From: Amycolatopsis vancoresmycina
GTDB lineage: Bacteria > Actinomycetota > Actinomycetes > Mycobacteriales > Pseudonocardiaceae
Direction: 5' to 3'
Length of the DNA: 64,000 bases
Assembly (NCBI RefSeq): GCF_000716785.1
Contig: NZ_JNYY01000016.1
Coordinates: forward strand, 248,001-312,000
Positions 7,374-15,388 of the stretch are shown piece by piece (positions within the stretch are counted from its first letter, which is position 1; each line of letters begins with the position of its first letter). The notes under the pieces are model-generated. The model was not told where the DNA came from, ran no database searches, and saw only the letters and a list, made by a program, of their open reading frames with translations. A program made the translations under genes and the position numbers.

Positions 7374-8456
7374 GTGAGCGATATGACCAACGTGGAGACG
7401 ACGGACGCGACCGGCCTCGGGGAGATCGAGGTCGGCGCCGCCCGGATCAACGTCGACGACAAGCGCATGATCAACGCGCGCGCCGACGTCAACCAGCTGC
7501 TGCCCATGAAGTACAAGTGGGCGTGGGAGAAGTACCTCGCCGGCTGCAACAACCACTGGATGCCGACCGAGGTCGCCATGCAGGCCGACATCGCGCTGTG
7601 GAAGTCGCCGGACGGCCTCACCGAGGACGAGCGGCAGATGCTCAAGCGCAACCTGGGCTTCTTCGCGACCGCGGAGTCCTTGGTGGCCAACAACATCGTG
7701 CTCGCGGTGTACCGGCAGATCACCAACCCCGAGTGCCGCCAGTACCTGCTGCGCCAGGCGTTCGAGGAAGCCGTGCACACGCACACCTTCCAGTACATCT
7801 GCGAGAGCCTCGGCCTGGTCGAGGGCGAGCTGTTCAACATGTACCGCGAGGTTCCGTCCATTTCGGACAAGGACGCGTGGGCGCTGAAGTACACGCAGAA
7901 CCTGGAGAACCCGGACTTCGAGACCGGCACGCCGGAGGCCGACCAGGCGTTCCTGCGTGACCTCGTCGCGTTCTACGTGATCTTCGAGGGCATGTGGTTC
8001 TACACCGGCTTCGCGCAGATCCTGTCGCTGGGCCGCCGCAACAAGATGGTCGGCATCGCCGAGCAGTACCAGTACATCCTGCGCGACGAGTCGATCCACC
8101 TGAACTTCGGCATCGACTGCATCAACCAGATCAAGATCGAGAACCCGCACCTGTGGACCGAAGAGTTCCAGGCCGAGGTGCGCGGGATGCTGCAGGAGGC
8201 GTGCGAGCTGGAGGTCAACTACGCTCGCGACACCATGCCGCGCGGCATGCTCGGGCTGTCGGCGCAGCTGTGCGAGCAGTACATGCACTTCATCACCGAC
8301 CGCCGCGCGCAGCAGATCGGCCTCCAGCCGATCTTCGGCGAGACCGAGAACCCGTTCCCGTGGATGTCCGAGGCGATGGACCTGAAGAAGGAGAAGAACT
8401 TCTTCGAGACCCGCGTGATCGAGTACCAGTCGGGCGGCGCGCTCGACTGGGACTGA
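7374..8456 (+). CDS. nrdB: ribonucleotide reductase beta subunit, class Ic (Mn/Fe) type
   Basis: The 360-residue ferritin-like subunit supplies the radical to NrdA. Predicted metal ligands are Glu101, Glu132, His135, Glu205, Glu239 and His242. Two features differ from classical class Ia. The first ligand is Glu instead of Asp, and the position of the radical tyrosine (four after His135 in EAVHTHTF) is Phe139. Both are hallmarks of the Chlamydia trachomatis class Ic enzyme, which uses a Mn(IV)/Fe(III) centre; the surrounding segments also strongly resemble the chlamydial protein as I recall it. The C-terminal tyrosine in RVIEYQ for radical transfer is kept. Start could be GTG 7374 or ATG 7383. 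A strong terminator follows. Confidence 0.93.
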   Translation: MSDMTNVETTDATGLGEIEVGAARINVDDKRMINARADVNQLLPMKYKWAWEKYLAGCNNHWMPTEVAMQADIALWKSPDGLTEDERQMLKRNLGFFATAESLVANNIVLAVYRQITNPECRQYLLRQAFEEAVHTHTFQYICESLGLVEGELFNMYREVPSISDKDAWALKYTQNLENPDFETGTPEADQAFLRDLVAFYVIFEGMWFYTGFAQILSLGRRNKMVGIAEQYQYILRDESIHLNFGIDCINQIKIENPHLWTEEFQAEVRGMLQEACELEVNYARDTMPRGMLGLSAQLCEQYMHFITDRRAQQIGLQPIFGETENPFPWMSEAMDLKKEKNFFETRVIEYQSGGALDWD

Positions 8457-8470
8457 GTGCCCGATGTTGC

Positions 8471-8505
8471 CGGCCCCGCCCTGGCTCGCCAGGGCGGGGC
8501 CGTTT
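8471..8505. terminator. intrinsic terminator, nrdB and NUDIX gene
   Basis: A perfect 14-bp GC-rich stem (8471-8484 with 8489-8502) with loop CTCG is followed by TTT. It sits 14 bases after the nrdB stop and abuts the stop of the convergent NUDIX gene, so it can serve both strands. Confidence 0.85.
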
Positions 8506-8957
8506 CACGTCCACACCCGCGCGGCGATCTCCGCGTCGAGCGGGCTCATGTCCGGGCCGGCGGGCTCGCGAGGCGACCACCACCGGAAGCCGAGCCCTTC
8601 CTCGCTCAGGGCGAGCCGGGGCGCGGTAGCGAGCTCGGCCCGGTAGACGGCGAGCAGCTCCCGGCGCGCAGGATCGACCAGATCGAACTCCGCCACGGCG
8701 GCGAAGGTCAGCACCACCCCGCGGAGGCCGGTCTCCTCGGCCAGCTCGCGCGCCGCGGTCTCGCGGGCGGTCTCCCCGGGCTCCCGCATCCCACCGGGTA
8801 GCTCCCACTGCCCGCGGCGGGCGTCGAGCATCATCAGCACGGCACCGGCGTGGCCGGCCACGACCAGGGCGGCGGCCACCGCCGGCAGCTCGCTTTCGGC
8901 CACGCGGCGCACGTCGAGCAGCACGTTGCCGGCGCGGTCTCGGAGCGGAAGCGCCAC
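8505..8957 (-). CDS. NUDIX hydrolase
   Basis: The 150-residue protein carries a complete Nudix box at about 55-78 (GGMREPGETARETAARELAE followed by ETGL), which binds the divalent metal that hydrolyses a nucleoside diphosphate linked to another group. The substrate could be an oxidised nucleotide, NADH or a sugar nucleotide; sequence alone does not decide. A GTG start with GAGG upstream lies seven bases after the stop of the PPOX-family gene, so the two form a minus-strand operon. Confidence 0.88.
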   Translation of the reverse strand: MALPLRDRAGNVLLDVRRVAESELPAVAAALVVAGHAGAVLMMLDARRGQWELPGGMREPGETARETAARELAEETGLRGVVLTFAAVAEFDLVDPARRELLAVYRAELATAPRLALSEEGLGFRWWSPREPAGPDMSPLDAEIAARVWT

Positions 8958-8964
8958 CCCGTCC

Positions 8965-9369
8965 TCAATACGCGAAGCGGCGCACGGTCTCCGGGTGGAT
9001 GACCAGCCGGAGCTGCTCCCCCTTCAGCATCTCCTCGAGGTCGGCCGCACGGACCGGGTCGTCGAGGTCCCAGTACCGCGCCGCCAGCCGGGCCGCGAGT
9101 TCGTGGGCGCCGCCGGACTCGATCGAGACCCGGCCGGTGACCGCAACCCACCGCTCGCGCTCCCCCACCGGCGCCGCGACCACGATCGACGCGCGCGGGT
9201 CGCGGCGTGCGCGGCGGACCTTGAGCGCGTCCGCTTCGCTGAACAGCTGGATCGTGCCGTCGTCGGCCGCCTCGAACCACACCGGGCGGGGTTCGCCGGT
9301 GGCCACGGTCAGGAAGCCGTGCAGCGGGCGGCGGAGGAACTCGAGGTCGTCGGGGGTCAATTCGCTCAT
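8965..9369 (-). CDS. PPOX-class flavin/F420-binding split-barrel protein
   Basis: A small single-domain protein (134 aa from this start) of the pyridoxamine-phosphate-oxidase-like split-barrel type. The N-terminal pattern LEFLRRPLHGFLTVAT, followed by PVWFEAADDGTIQL and a basic KVRRARRDPRASIVV stretch, is typical of actinobacterial members that bind FMN or F420. Role: probably an oxidoreductase of unknown substrate. The ATG at 9369 is chosen because homologous proteins begin at MSELT, although GGAGG lies only one base before it; an upstream in-frame TTG (9387) is the alternative. It is divergent from the P450 gene and precedes the NUDIX gene. Confidence 0.8.
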   Translation of the reverse strand: MSELTPDDLEFLRRPLHGFLTVATGEPRPVWFEAADDGTIQLFSEADALKVRRARRDPRASIVVAAPVGERERWVAVTGRVSIESGGAHELAARLAARYWDLDDPVRAADLEEMLKGEQLRLVIHPETVRRFAY

Positions 9370-9471
9370 GCCTCCAGTGAACCGCAAACCACCCGAAAAG
9401 ACGGCCGCACGGGTGTTGTCAGACCGTCAACAAGGGTGCATCGTGGAGGGGTCGCCGATCTCGACGGGGAG

Positions 9472-10932
9472 ATGGTCACTTTGCCGGGCACCGTGAGCCG
9501 AGCCGCCGAAGCACTGCGCGAACGCGTTCCGCCGCTGACCGCGCTCCCCCTGCCGCACAAGGTCGACGAACGCTGGCTGGCCTCCCGCTGGCCCGTCAAG
9601 GAACTCGCGACGCCGCCCGCGGGCAGCGGCCTCAAGCCGGTCCTGGGCGACGAAGGGCCGCCGGTGGTCGGGCACATGCTGGAGATGATGCGGTTCGGCC
9701 CCGCGTTCGGCCTGCGCCGGTACGAGCTCTACGGCCCGGTGTCGTGGACCGCCGGGTTCGGCCGCCGGATCGTCGCGCTGTCCGGGCCCGAAGCCACGCA
9801 GATCGCGCTCGTCAACAAGGACAAGGCGTTCTCCCAGGAGGGCTGGAAGTTCTTCATCGAGAAGTTCTTCGAGCGCGGCCTGATGCTGATGGACTTCGGC
9901 GAGCACCACCTGCACCGCCGGATCATGCAGGAGGCCTTCACGCGGCCGCGGCTGGCCGGCTACGTCGGCGAAATGGGGCCCGCGCTGCGCGAAGGCGTCG
10001 CGGGCTGGGGCGCGACCGAGCGGCCGCGGCTGTACTGGGCGCTCAAGCAGCTGACCCTCGACGTCGCGACCCGCGTGTTCATGGGCATGCGCAGCGGCGC
10101 GGACGCGGCCCGGATCAACCGCGCGTTCGTCAGCTCGGTGCGGGCCGGCACCGCGTTCGTGCGCTTCCCGGTGCCGGGCGGCCGGTGGTCGGCGGGGCTG
10201 CACGGGCGGAAGGTCCTCGAGCGCTACTTCGGCGAAACCCTGCCCGCCAAACGGCGTTCCGGCGGGGACGACCTGTTCGCCGCCCTCTGCCAGGCCACCA
10301 CCGAAGACGGCGACCGGTTCTCCGACACCGACATCGTCAACCACATGATCTTCCTGATGATGGCCGCGCACGACACGACCACCATCACCAGCAGCGCCAT
10401 GGCCTACTACCTGGCCAAGCACCCGGAGTGGCAGGAACGCGCCCGCGCGGAGTCCCTGGCCCTCGGCGACGACATCCCCGACATCGCCGCCGTCGAAAAG
10501 CTCGAAACCCTCGACCTGGTCATGAAGGAGGCGCTGCGGCTGGTGGCCCCGGTGCCGTCACTGACCCGCCAGACCGTCAAGGACACCGACGTGCTCGGCC
10601 ACTACATCCCGGCGGGCACCCTGGTCGGCGTCTCCCCCACCGTCAACCACTTCACGCCCGAGTGCTGGACGAACCCCTTCGCGTTCGACCCGGAACGCTT
10701 CGCCGAGCCGCGGCGCGAGGACAAGTCGCACCGGATGGCGTGGATGCCGTTCGGCGGCGGCGCGCACAAGTGCATCGGGCTGCACTTCGGCGGCCTCGAG
10801 GTGAAGTTGCTGATGCACGAACTGCTGCGGGCCTACCGCTGGTCGGTTCCGGAGAGTTACACCGCACGCTGGGACTACGTCTCCCTGCCGGTGCCCGCGG
10901 ACGGGCTCCCGGTGCACCTCACCCGGCGCTGA
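9472..10932 (+). CDS. cytochrome P450
   Basis: About 486 residues with all core P450 signatures: the I-helix oxygen-activation motif AHDTTT, the ExxR of helix K (KEALRL) and the heme-binding loop FGGGAHKCIG with the axial ligand Cys434. It is a soluble mono-oxygenase that needs ferredoxin and a reductase, neither of which is nearby. The substrate is unknown. The ATG at 9472 is a compromise; GTG codons at 9436 and 9490 are in frame. It stands alone between the divergent PPOX gene and the GGDEF-EAL gene. Confidence 0.92.
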   Translation: MVTLPGTVSRAAEALRERVPPLTALPLPHKVDERWLASRWPVKELATPPAGSGLKPVLGDEGPPVVGHMLEMMRFGPAFGLRRYELYGPVSWTAGFGRRIVALSGPEATQIALVNKDKAFSQEGWKFFIEKFFERGLMLMDFGEHHLHRRIMQEAFTRPRLAGYVGEMGPALREGVAGWGATERPRLYWALKQLTLDVATRVFMGMRSGADAARINRAFVSSVRAGTAFVRFPVPGGRWSAGLHGRKVLERYFGETLPAKRRSGGDDLFAALCQATTEDGDRFSDTDIVNHMIFLMMAAHDTTTITSSAMAYYLAKHPEWQERARAESLALGDDIPDIAAVEKLETLDLVMKEALRLVAPVPSLTRQTVKDTDVLGHYIPAGTLVGVSPTVNHFTPECWTNPFAFDPERFAEPRREDKSHRMAWMPFGGGAHKCIGLHFGGLEVKLLMHELLRAYRWSVPESYTARWDYVSLPVPADGLPVHLTRR

Positions 10933-10962
10933 CCCGGGAGCCGTCCACCGCTGCATACAGTA

Positions 10963-10979
10963 GGTAACGAAAAGTTACC
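10963..10979. promoter_or_regulatory. BldD-like operator upstream of GGDEF-EAL gene
   Basis: GGTAAC-GAAAA-GTTACC is a perfect inverted repeat. Its TNAC-N5-GTNA core matches the half sites and spacing of the BldD box described in Streptomyces, although the centre (GAAAA) is not the usual one. BldD is a c-di-GMP-dependent developmental repressor that controls c-di-GMP enzyme genes, so its place about 155 bases before a GGDEF-EAL gene is suggestive. Confidence 0.45.
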
Positions 10980-11133
10980 GGTTGTGGAGATTCGTTCACT
11001 CGTTCAGCCGGTAGACACCCCGTTACGCACATGATGGCGTGGCATCGATCGTGGGCGAGAGCTGCCTGGTGTGGCTGCATGATCCCCGACACCGTGTCCG
11101 ACCTGGCCATACCTGTGCGTGAAGAGGTGGAGT

Positions 11134-12987
11134 GTGCCTGAGCCCGGTGCCGCGCCAGCACTGCTGGACGTGGCGCGCCGGTGGGCGGCGACGTTGGCCG
11201 ACACCAAAGGAGTAACACTTCCCACGAAGGAGCTCGAATCCCTGCTGCTGGAGGTCGCGAACGACGCGGTCGACCAGGCCGGCTCCCGCCACGACGGCGC
11301 GCTCCTGCGGTTCAGCGCGCTCTACGCCGCGTCGCCGATGGGGATCGCGCTCGCCGACCCCGACGGCGCCATCGTGGAGGCCAACCTCGCCCTCGGCCAG
11401 CTGCTCGGCTGTTCCCCGGATCGGTTGCGCGGCAGGCGTCTCACGGCCCTCGGCTCCACCGATCACGACGTCTCGCGGCTGGAAGCGGGGCTGGCGCAGG
11501 TGCGCGCGGGGCGTGAGCGCTACCAGGAGCGGATGCTGCTCGACCACGCCGAGGACGGCCAGCTCTGGACCGACGTCACCCTCGCCCGGCTGCCCGGCGA
11601 CCGGCCGGGGTCGGTCTACCCGGTGCTGATGGTGTCGGACGCGAACGAGCTGCACCTGCTGCAGGAACGGCTGCTGCACCAGAACGTGCACGACCCGCTG
11701 ACCGGGCTGCCGAACGCGTCGTCGTTCACCACCAAGCTGGAGGCCGCGCTCGGCGCCGGCGCGCGCGACGACATCGCCCTGGTCTACCTCGACGTCGACG
11801 GCTTCAAGGTGATCAACGACGGGCTCGGCGCCGGCGTCGGCGACCAGGTGCTGCGCGGGGTGGCGAACAAGCTGTCGGCGGTGTTCACCGGCCACCACGA
11901 CGGGTTCGTCGCGCGGCTGTCGGGCGACGGCTTCGCGGTGCTGCTGCGCGGCGAGCTCGCGGCGACCGAGGTCGTCGGGCTGGTCGAGCGCGCTCTGGAG
12001 GACCTCAACGAGCCGATCTACCTGGGCGGGCACGGCATCGGCGTGAGCGCGAGCGCGGGCATCGTCGTGCGCGCGGCCGTCGAGGGCGGCGCGGCGGAGC
12101 TGCTGCGGGCGGCGGAGATCGCGCTGCACCGGGCCAAGGAGGCCGGCAAGGCGCAGTGGATGCTGTTCGACCCGGAGCTGGACGCCCGCGACCGCGGCCG
12201 CTACCAGCTGGGCGCGGTGATCGCGGGAGCGCTGGAGAACGGCGAGTTCTCCCTCGTGTACCAGCCGACCGTGAAGCTCAAGCGTCCGGACGAGCTGGCG
12301 GCCATCAACGCGGGGCTGCGGTGGAACCACCCGGAGAAGGGCGAGCTCGGGTCCGAGGAGTTCTACCCGCTGGCCCAGACGACGGGCATGACGGTCCCGC
12401 TGGGCCGCTGGCTCCTGGCCGAGTCACTGGCGGCCACGGCCCGCTGGCGCGCCCGCCTGGGCGACGCGGCCCCGGACGTCTGCGTCCGCCTGCCGGCCCG
12501 GCTGGCGATCGACCCGGACCTGGTCCTGCTGGTGAAGGAGCAGCTGGACAAGCACGAGCTGCCGGCCCGGGCGCTCAGGCTGTGCACGGACCGCGACTCG
12601 ATGCTCGACCCGCGGGGCGAGGTCCTGGATTCGCTGGCGGTGCTGGCGGACCTGGGCGCGCAGCTGGTGCTGACGATTTCGGGCTCGGCGGACCTGGAGC
12701 TGATCCCCCAGCACCGCCTCCCGGTGAAGCACGTGATCCTGTCGGGCCCGGTGGTCGACGCGCTGGACACGGACGACCCGGCGGAGCCCGACCTGCGGCA
12801 CCTGACCCAGCTGATCACCCGGGCGCGTGAGCTGCAGCTGCGGGTGGGCGCGGAAGGGGTCCGCACGCACGAGCAGGCGGCCCGGCTGCGGCAGCTGGGC
12901 GTGGTCGCGGCGCGGGGCCCGTTCGTGTCGGATTCGGCCACCGGCGACGAGGTCGACGAGCTGATCAACCGGCACCCACGGCGGTAG
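11134..12987 (+). CDS. PAS-GGDEF-EAL protein with degenerate catalytic motifs
   Basis: The 617-residue product has an N-terminal helical region, a PAS domain (about 65-185), a GGDEF domain (about 190-355) and an EAL domain (about 365-600). The GGDEF signature reads SGDGF. The EAL glutamate is missing (INAGLRW where EALLRW is expected) and the DDFG loop reads TISGS. Neither cyclase nor phosphodiesterase activity is therefore expected; it may instead bind c-di-GMP or a partner protein. No membrane segment is seen. The second of two in-frame GTG codons (11134) is preferred because AGAGG lies seven bases before it. A BldD-like site is upstream. Confidence 0.85.
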   Translation: MPEPGAAPALLDVARRWAATLADTKGVTLPTKELESLLLEVANDAVDQAGSRHDGALLRFSALYAASPMGIALADPDGAIVEANLALGQLLGCSPDRLRGRRLTALGSTDHDVSRLEAGLAQVRAGRERYQERMLLDHAEDGQLWTDVTLARLPGDRPGSVYPVLMVSDANELHLLQERLLHQNVHDPLTGLPNASSFTTKLEAALGAGARDDIALVYLDVDGFKVINDGLGAGVGDQVLRGVANKLSAVFTGHHDGFVARLSGDGFAVLLRGELAATEVVGLVERALEDLNEPIYLGGHGIGVSASAGIVVRAAVEGGAAELLRAAEIALHRAKEAGKAQWMLFDPELDARDRGRYQLGAVIAGALENGEFSLVYQPTVKLKRPDELAAINAGLRWNHPEKGELGSEEFYPLAQTTGMTVPLGRWLLAESLAATARWRARLGDAAPDVCVRLPARLAIDPDLVLLVKEQLDKHELPARALRLCTDRDSMLDPRGEVLDSLAVLADLGAQLVLTISGSADLELIPQHRLPVKHVILSGPVVDALDTDDPAEPDLRHLTQLITRARELQLRVGAEGVRTHEQAARLRQLGVVAARGPFVSDSATGDEVDELINRHPRR

Positions 12988-13063
12988 GCCGGACCAAGCC
13001 GGTGGCGCGGCGGCTCCGAACACCCGGCAGGATGGGTGTTGCCGCCGACGAGAAAGGACGTCC

Positions 13064-13525
13064 ATGGACGCCGGAGACCTCGCCCCCGATTTCACGCTGC
13101 CCGACGACCAGGGCCGGGAGCGCACGCTCTCGGACTTCCTGGCCACCGGGCCCGTGGTCCTGTTCTTCTACCCGGCCGCGATGACCGGCGGCTGCACCGC
13201 GGAAAGCTGCCACTTCCGCGACCTGGCCGCCGAGTTCGCCGCCGTCGGCGCGCACCGGGTCGGGATCAGCCCCGACGGCGTCACCAAGCAGCGCCAGTTC
13301 GCCGAGGCCAACAGCTTCGACTACCCCCTGCTGTCCGATGTGGAGGGTGAGGTCGCGAAGCAGTTCGGCGTGTGGCGGAAGCTGCTGCCGCTGCACACCA
13401 AGCGGGCCACGTTCGTGATCGGCGAAGACCGGAAGATCATCGCGAAGATCAAGAGCGAGCTCAATTTCACCGTGCACGCCGACGAAGCGCTCAAGGTGCT
13501 GCGGGAGCGGAACAAGGTTTCCTGA
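13064..13525 (+). CDS. bcp: peroxiredoxin, BCP/PrxQ type
   Basis: A 153-residue thioredoxin-fold thiol peroxidase. The segment TGGCTAESCHFRD holds the peroxidatic Cys44 and a resolving Cys49 five residues on, the arrangement of two-cysteine BCP/PrxQ enzymes. It reduces hydroperoxides in the cytosol with thioredoxin-type reductants. AAAGGA precedes the ATG. The last 35 bases overlap the convergent GNAT gene, which is unusual but both frames look real. Confidence 0.92.
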   Translation: MDAGDLAPDFTLPDDQGRERTLSDFLATGPVVLFFYPAAMTGGCTAESCHFRDLAAEFAAVGAHRVGISPDGVTKQRQFAEANSFDYPLLSDVEGEVAKQFGVWRKLLPLHTKRATFVIGEDRKIIAKIKSELNFTVHADEALKVLRERNKVS

Positions 13526-14045
13526 CCAGCCGCCACACGTGGTTCGTGCCGCTGCACGAAGGCGCCAGTGGCTTTTCCGCCGGTTCCGAACGCACCTTCG
13601 TGAACCCGAGCCGCGCGGGCACCGCTCCACTTCGGACGTTCCGCTCGTCGTGCTTGATCTCGACGTACCCGGCGCCGAGGCGGAACGCTTCCGCCGTCAG
13701 CAGCCGGACGGCCCGGGTGACCAGGCCGCGGCCGACGAAGCCCTGGGCGAGCCAGTAGCCGATCTCGACGCCGCCCTCGCGCGCCATGACGCCGACGGCC
13801 CCGGCGATCGAGCCGTCCACGCGGATCGCGAAGTCGTGCGCTTCGCCGCTCGCCCAGTTCCGCCGGGTGGTGCGCAGGAATTCGGCGGCGTCCCCGGCCG
13901 GGTAACCGCCGCTCGCCCAGATCAGCCACGGGCGCAGGTGCCCGAGGGACCCGCCGACCGTCGCGGTGAGCTCCGGCTCGTCGGCGAACTGCCAGCGGGC
14001 CAGGGTGAATCCGTCTTCGCGGTAGGTCTCGGCCGGGGCTTCCAT
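13491..14045 (-). CDS. GNAT family N-acetyltransferase
   Basis: About 184 residues of the RimJ/RimL-like GNAT group: the beta-strand segment AIRVDGSIAGAVGV, the acyl-CoA-binding region GYWLAQGFVGRGLVTRAVRL (family pattern R/Q-x-x-G-x-G/A) and a late RLGFTKV element. It transfers an acetyl group to an amine on an unknown target. The ATG at 14045 has GAGG four bases upstream; another ATG lies nine bases earlier. Its 3' end overlaps the bcp gene tail on the opposite strand. Confidence 0.85.
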   Translation of the reverse strand: MEAPAETYREDGFTLARWQFADEPELTATVGGSLGHLRPWLIWASGGYPAGDAAEFLRTTRRNWASGEAHDFAIRVDGSIAGAVGVMAREGGVEIGYWLAQGFVGRGLVTRAVRLLTAEAFRLGAGYVEIKHDERNVRSGAVPARLGFTKVRSEPAEKPLAPSCSGTNHVWRLVRKPCSAPAAP

Positions 14046-14083
14046 GCACCTCATGGTGCCCCGGCCGGGACATCGGGCGCGAA

Positions 14084-15295
14084 CTAATTCACGATGACGC
14101 TGTCCGGGACCTCGCTGTCGTTCTTCAGCGCGTCGAACAGCTGCTTCGACTTGGCCTTGTCCCAGTTCTCCGCCGAGCCGCTGGTCACCGGGACCGTCGT
14201 CGTCACGACGCCGCCGGAGGAGATCCCGCGCATCGCGATGGCCAGGCCGGCCAGGTTGTGGACGTGGTCGCCCGAGTCCATCGTCAGCGCGTCCGGCGCC
14301 GAGGACAGCAGCGGGAAGAAGTCGAACGGGTTCAGCAGCGTGCCGGGGCTCGCGATCTGGCTCACCAGCGCACCGATGAACTTGCGCTGGTTGGCGACGC
14401 GGTCGAGGTCCGAACGCGGGGTCGCCGCGCTGTGACGCATCCGGACGAAGCCCAGCGCCGACCGGCCGTCCAGCGACTGGCAGCCCGCCTTGATGCTGAT
14501 GCCGGTCATGGTGTCGTCCATGTCCTTGTCGATGCACATGTCGACGCCGCCGATCGCGTCGACGATCTTGGCGAACCCGCCGAAACCGATCTCCGCGTAG
14601 TGGTCGATGTGCAGGCCGGTCGCGCCTTCGACGGTCTGCGCGAGCAGCTTCGGGCCGCCGAGCGAGAACGCCGCGTTGATCTTGTTCTTGCCGTGGCCGG
14701 GGATCGACACCTGCGAGTCGCGGGGCAGCGACAGCAGCGTCGGCTTGGTGCTGTTGTCCGGCAGGTGCGCGACCATGATCGTGTCGGTGCGCTGCCCGCC
14801 GCCGGCCGCGGCGACGTCGCCGGTGGCGAGCCGCTCTTCGTCCGCCTCGGTGAGGCCCTCGCGGCTGTCCGAGCCGACGATCAGCCAGTTGGTGCCGGAC
14901 GCGGCCACCGGGCGGCCGGAGTAGTCGGCCAGCGCGTCGACGCGCTTGATCGAGAACTCGAGGTAGACCCAGATCCCGGCGAGGAACACGACGAACACGA
15001 GCACCAGCGCGCCCAGGACCTTGCCGATGCTCCAGCGGCGACGCCGGCGCGGCGGCCGGGACGGCGGGTAGTCGTCCTCGGGCGGACGGCGCGGCGGGTC
15101 CTGGCGCGGGGGCGGCGGGGCGTACTCGGGTTCGCGGGTGCCCATCGGGCGGGTGCGCTCGTCGTACGGGCTGCGGCCCCGCCCGGGCAGCGGCATCATC
15201 TGCGCGCGCTGGTGGTCCCGGGACCGGCCGGCAGGCGGCCGGGGCGGCGGCATCCGGCGCCCGCCGTCGTCGCCACGGTACGTCATCACCATCAC
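14084..15295 (-). CDS. LytR-CpsA-Psr (LCP) family cell-wall ligase
   Basis: The roughly 403-residue protein has a long Pro/Arg-rich cytoplasmic N-terminus (about 1-90), one membrane segment (about 91-112) and an extracellular LCP domain from about 125. Typical LCP elements are present: NWLIVGSDSREG, QRTDTIMVAHL and SLPRDSQV with the conserved arginine, and KINAAFSLGG. LCP proteins attach arabinogalactan or other glycopolymers to peptidoglycan from polyprenyl-phosphate donors. The start is unclear: GTG 15295, ATG 15292 and ATG 15286 all fit. A hairpin separates it from the upstream methyltransferase gene. Confidence 0.9.
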   Translation of the reverse strand: MMVMTYRGDDGGRRMPPPRPPAGRSRDHQRAQMMPLPGRGRSPYDERTRPMGTREPEYAPPPPRQDPPRRPPEDDYPPSRPPRRRRRWSIGKVLGALVLVFVVFLAGIWVYLEFSIKRVDALADYSGRPVAASGTNWLIVGSDSREGLTEADEERLATGDVAAAGGGQRTDTIMVAHLPDNSTKPTLLSLPRDSQVSIPGHGKNKINAAFSLGGPKLLAQTVEGATGLHIDHYAEIGFGGFAKIVDAIGGVDMCIDKDMDDTMTGISIKAGCQSLDGRSALGFVRMRHSAATPRSDLDRVANQRKFIGALVSQIASPGTLLNPFDFFPLLSSAPDALTMDSGDHVHNLAGLAIAMRGISSGGVVTTTVPVTSGSAENWDKAKSKQLFDALKNDSEVPDSVIVN

Positions 15296-15332
15296 CCAAT
15301 CCCGATCCGGACAAAACTGTCGGCGTCAGTAC

Positions 15333-15363
15333 ACCGCACGTCTCCGCTAGGAGGACGTGCGGT
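15333..15363. terminator. hairpin terminator after the Cfa-like gene
   Basis: A 10-bp stem ACCGCACGTC/GACGTGCGGT with a loop that can pair further (TCC/GGA). It lies between the stop of the methyltransferase gene at 15389 and the LCP gene, on the transcribed side of the former. No T-tract follows. Confidence 0.5.
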
Positions 15364-15388
15364 ACCGGGGTCGGGTTGCCGCGGGAGG

